Source of the DNA: Phialocephala subalpina
Lineage: Eukaryota; Ascomycota; Leotiomycetes; Helotiales; Mollisiaceae
Reading direction: 5' to 3'
DNA: 64,000 nt
Assembly: GCA_900073065.1 (NCBI GenBank)
Contig: FJOG01000075.1
Span: forward strand, 10,280-74,279
Both the position numbers and the translations under genes were made by a program. Below, piece by piece: positions 62,944 through 64,000 of the stretch (the stretch's first letter is position 1; each line of letters opens with the position of its first letter). Below the pieces are notes generated by a model. That model was not told the DNA's origin. It was given only the letters and a program-made list of their open reading frames with translations, and did no database searches.

Positions 62944-63388
62944 GCACCGCCACTTCGATCGGCCTGCCGTCAAGCAAATGGTGTGGTCTAATTTGATCTT
63001 CGAAGTGTAGATTTGGACTTGGTTGGTGTGATGGTATCACGCTTCCGTTTGAGGGGTGGGTTTGAGGAAGCGGACGGAGGAAACGTGCACTTCTTCCAAA
63101 AGGGTGCTTAGGATTGAATTTAGGTGAATGTGGTTAGTGCTCTGTTCCTCTCGAGATTTATAAGGCTACACATCTCACAATGCAGTATTCTTCTCAAGAA
63201 GATGCTTATGCGTTTGAGTAGGCAACGTCGTCCACCGAGACAATAGCTCATCCACAGCATTCTTTGGTACTCCAGAGAGCTCCCCGCCTCAGACTCCATA
63301 GTCTATCTCAAAACTTTCGAGAAATTCCCCGTCGATTTCAGTATGGGATTGTTCAGTTGCTCGACCTTCGAAAAAGAAAAATTGGTGG
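62944..63388. other. Intergenic, no feature seen
   Basis: Between the duplicated segment and the stop of the ankyrin-type gene no open frame, repeat or box stands out. Confidence 0.45.
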
Positions 63389-64000
63389 TTAGTTCTCCAG
63401 TGGTGGTAGGTTCGCCAGCAGCGGTCTTCCCACACACGCTCCTATCGCTCCTGCCTGTGCCAATGCACGCACTCCAAAGATAGATTGTCCGACACCGATA
63501 TCTTCTTCATCGTCTAATTGCTCCGGCCTCACAAGTTCCGGCAATATTATCGACAAAACCTCTTCTAACATGGTGGAACGCGGTGAGACTTTACGCCACA
63601 GCGTCTGCGCGCAAACATAGAAGTCTGTTGGAATCGTGGCACCATGGGCTACCAAGAGCCTAAATAACTTGACAGACTCGTGACGTGCGCAGTGAAATAT
63701 CGCGAGGTCCGAGTCGTCTCGTCCAGGCTCCAGAGCCGCCCGCGTGTAGTCGTCACGCCGAATTTTCGAACAGCGGAAATTAGGATTCGCTCCATTCTTC
63801 AAGAGGCATGCGAAAGTATCGAAGCGCTGAATCTCATCGTCATCCTGTTCGCTTTCAGTCTGAATTTTCATTGAGGTTCTCCAGGTTCCATACATGAGCA
63901 ATAGCTCAAGTGGTGAACAGATCATCATGTATGCAATTTCAATTCCGCCAAAACACAAGAGTGGCTCTTCGATGGGTAAATTGCTGCTGATCCCCAGTTC
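63389..64000 (-). CDS. Ankyrin-repeat-type protein, 3' part (enters from beyond the window)
   Basis: The minus frame is open from the window edge (ELGISSNLPIEEPLLCFGGI) to TAG 63389-63391, at least 203 residues. No ATG begins it here, so the gene starts outside. Ankyrin-like units are visible: FACLLKNGANPNFRCSK and SDLAIFHCARHESVKLFRLL followed by VAHGATIPTDF, each with the L-hydrophobic-NGA or HGA turn. The end is hydrophobic/Gly-rich (FGVRALAQAGAIGACVGRPL). The family is too general to suggest a function; a neighbouring Clr5 fragment suggests the ankyrin/Clr5 class of fungal accessory proteins. No lesions in the visible part. Confidence 0.65.
   Translation of the reverse strand, partial: ELGISSNLPIEEPLLCFGGIEIAYMMICSPLELLLMYGTWRTSMKIQTESEQDDDEIQRFDTFACLLKNGANPNFRCSKIRRDDYTRAALEPGRDDSDLAIFHCARHESVKLFRLLVAHGATIPTDFYVCAQTLWRKVSPRSTMLEEVLSIILPELVRPEQLDDEEDIGVGQSIFGVRALAQAGAIGACVGRPLLANLPPLEN

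Overview
The window reads as nuclear DNA of a filamentous ascomycete (Pezizomycotina), possibly a leotiomycete, though that placement is only an impression. The evidence is many short (43-70 nt) GT-AG introns with CTRAY-type branch sites, HET-domain genes, a patatin/NB-ARC/TPR NLR-like gene, an ascomycete-type laccase, and AT-rich tracts whose coding relics carry stops where Gln codons would fit. That last pattern is the signature of repeat-induced point mutation (RIP). One 372-base run of N is an assembly gap.

Layout. 1-3650 is an AT-rich RIP-degraded repeat block; 3650-8400 is decayed, mostly non-coding sequence with one recognisable dead gene (4865-5482). 8399-10633 is a broken multi-pass membrane-protein gene. 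12400-14130 is a second AT-rich block containing a dead Tc1/mariner transposase. It stops about 50 bp from the end of an intact six-exon laccase gene (14188-16170, minus). 18262-24530 holds a short broken ORF, a MITE copy, and the most unusual locus: two divergently transcribed genes sharing a 345-bp promoter. One encodes a cyanovirin-N-homology (CVNH) plus coiled-coil plus membrane-segment protein; the other a 779-residue, 12-exon helical protein with a Gly-rich hydrophobic segment.

25018-32283 has a HET-domain gene, an intact acetate transporter (GPR1/FUN34/YaaH family), and a convergent pair of dead genes (ketopantoate reductase family and amino-acid permease). 32969-42461 is a mostly conserved, housekeeping-like stretch: an Alb1-like basic protein, a Rvs161/Hob3 BAR protein, a PTH1 peptidyl-tRNA hydrolase, a second HET gene, a small membrane protein and a Ytp1-type membrane protein. 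43346-49246 has a lineage-restricted-looking coiled-coil ORF and the 1100-residue patatin-NB-ARC-TPR NLR. The stop codon of the NLR lies inside a 216-bp MITE. 50274-61022 carries a gene broken by the gap, an Hsp20 gene with one frameshift, an S28 serine peptidase with a GC-AG intron, an SDR, a dead D-lactate dehydrogenase and a Ser/Thr-rich single-pass membrane protein. 61000-64000 is decayed sequence with a Clr5-domain fragment and the end of an ankyrin-type gene.

Three themes link the region. (1) Self/non-self recognition and defence genes are concentrated here: two HET proteins, one NLR and one CVNH protein. (2) A MITE family with TCAGTTG termini has three copies, each near a gene. (3) Several apparently single-copy genes carry nonsense codons explainable as C-to-T or G-to-A changes (CAA/CAG to TAA/TAG, CGA to TGA, TGG to TAG/TGA), as if RIP-like mutation has spread into ordinary genes.
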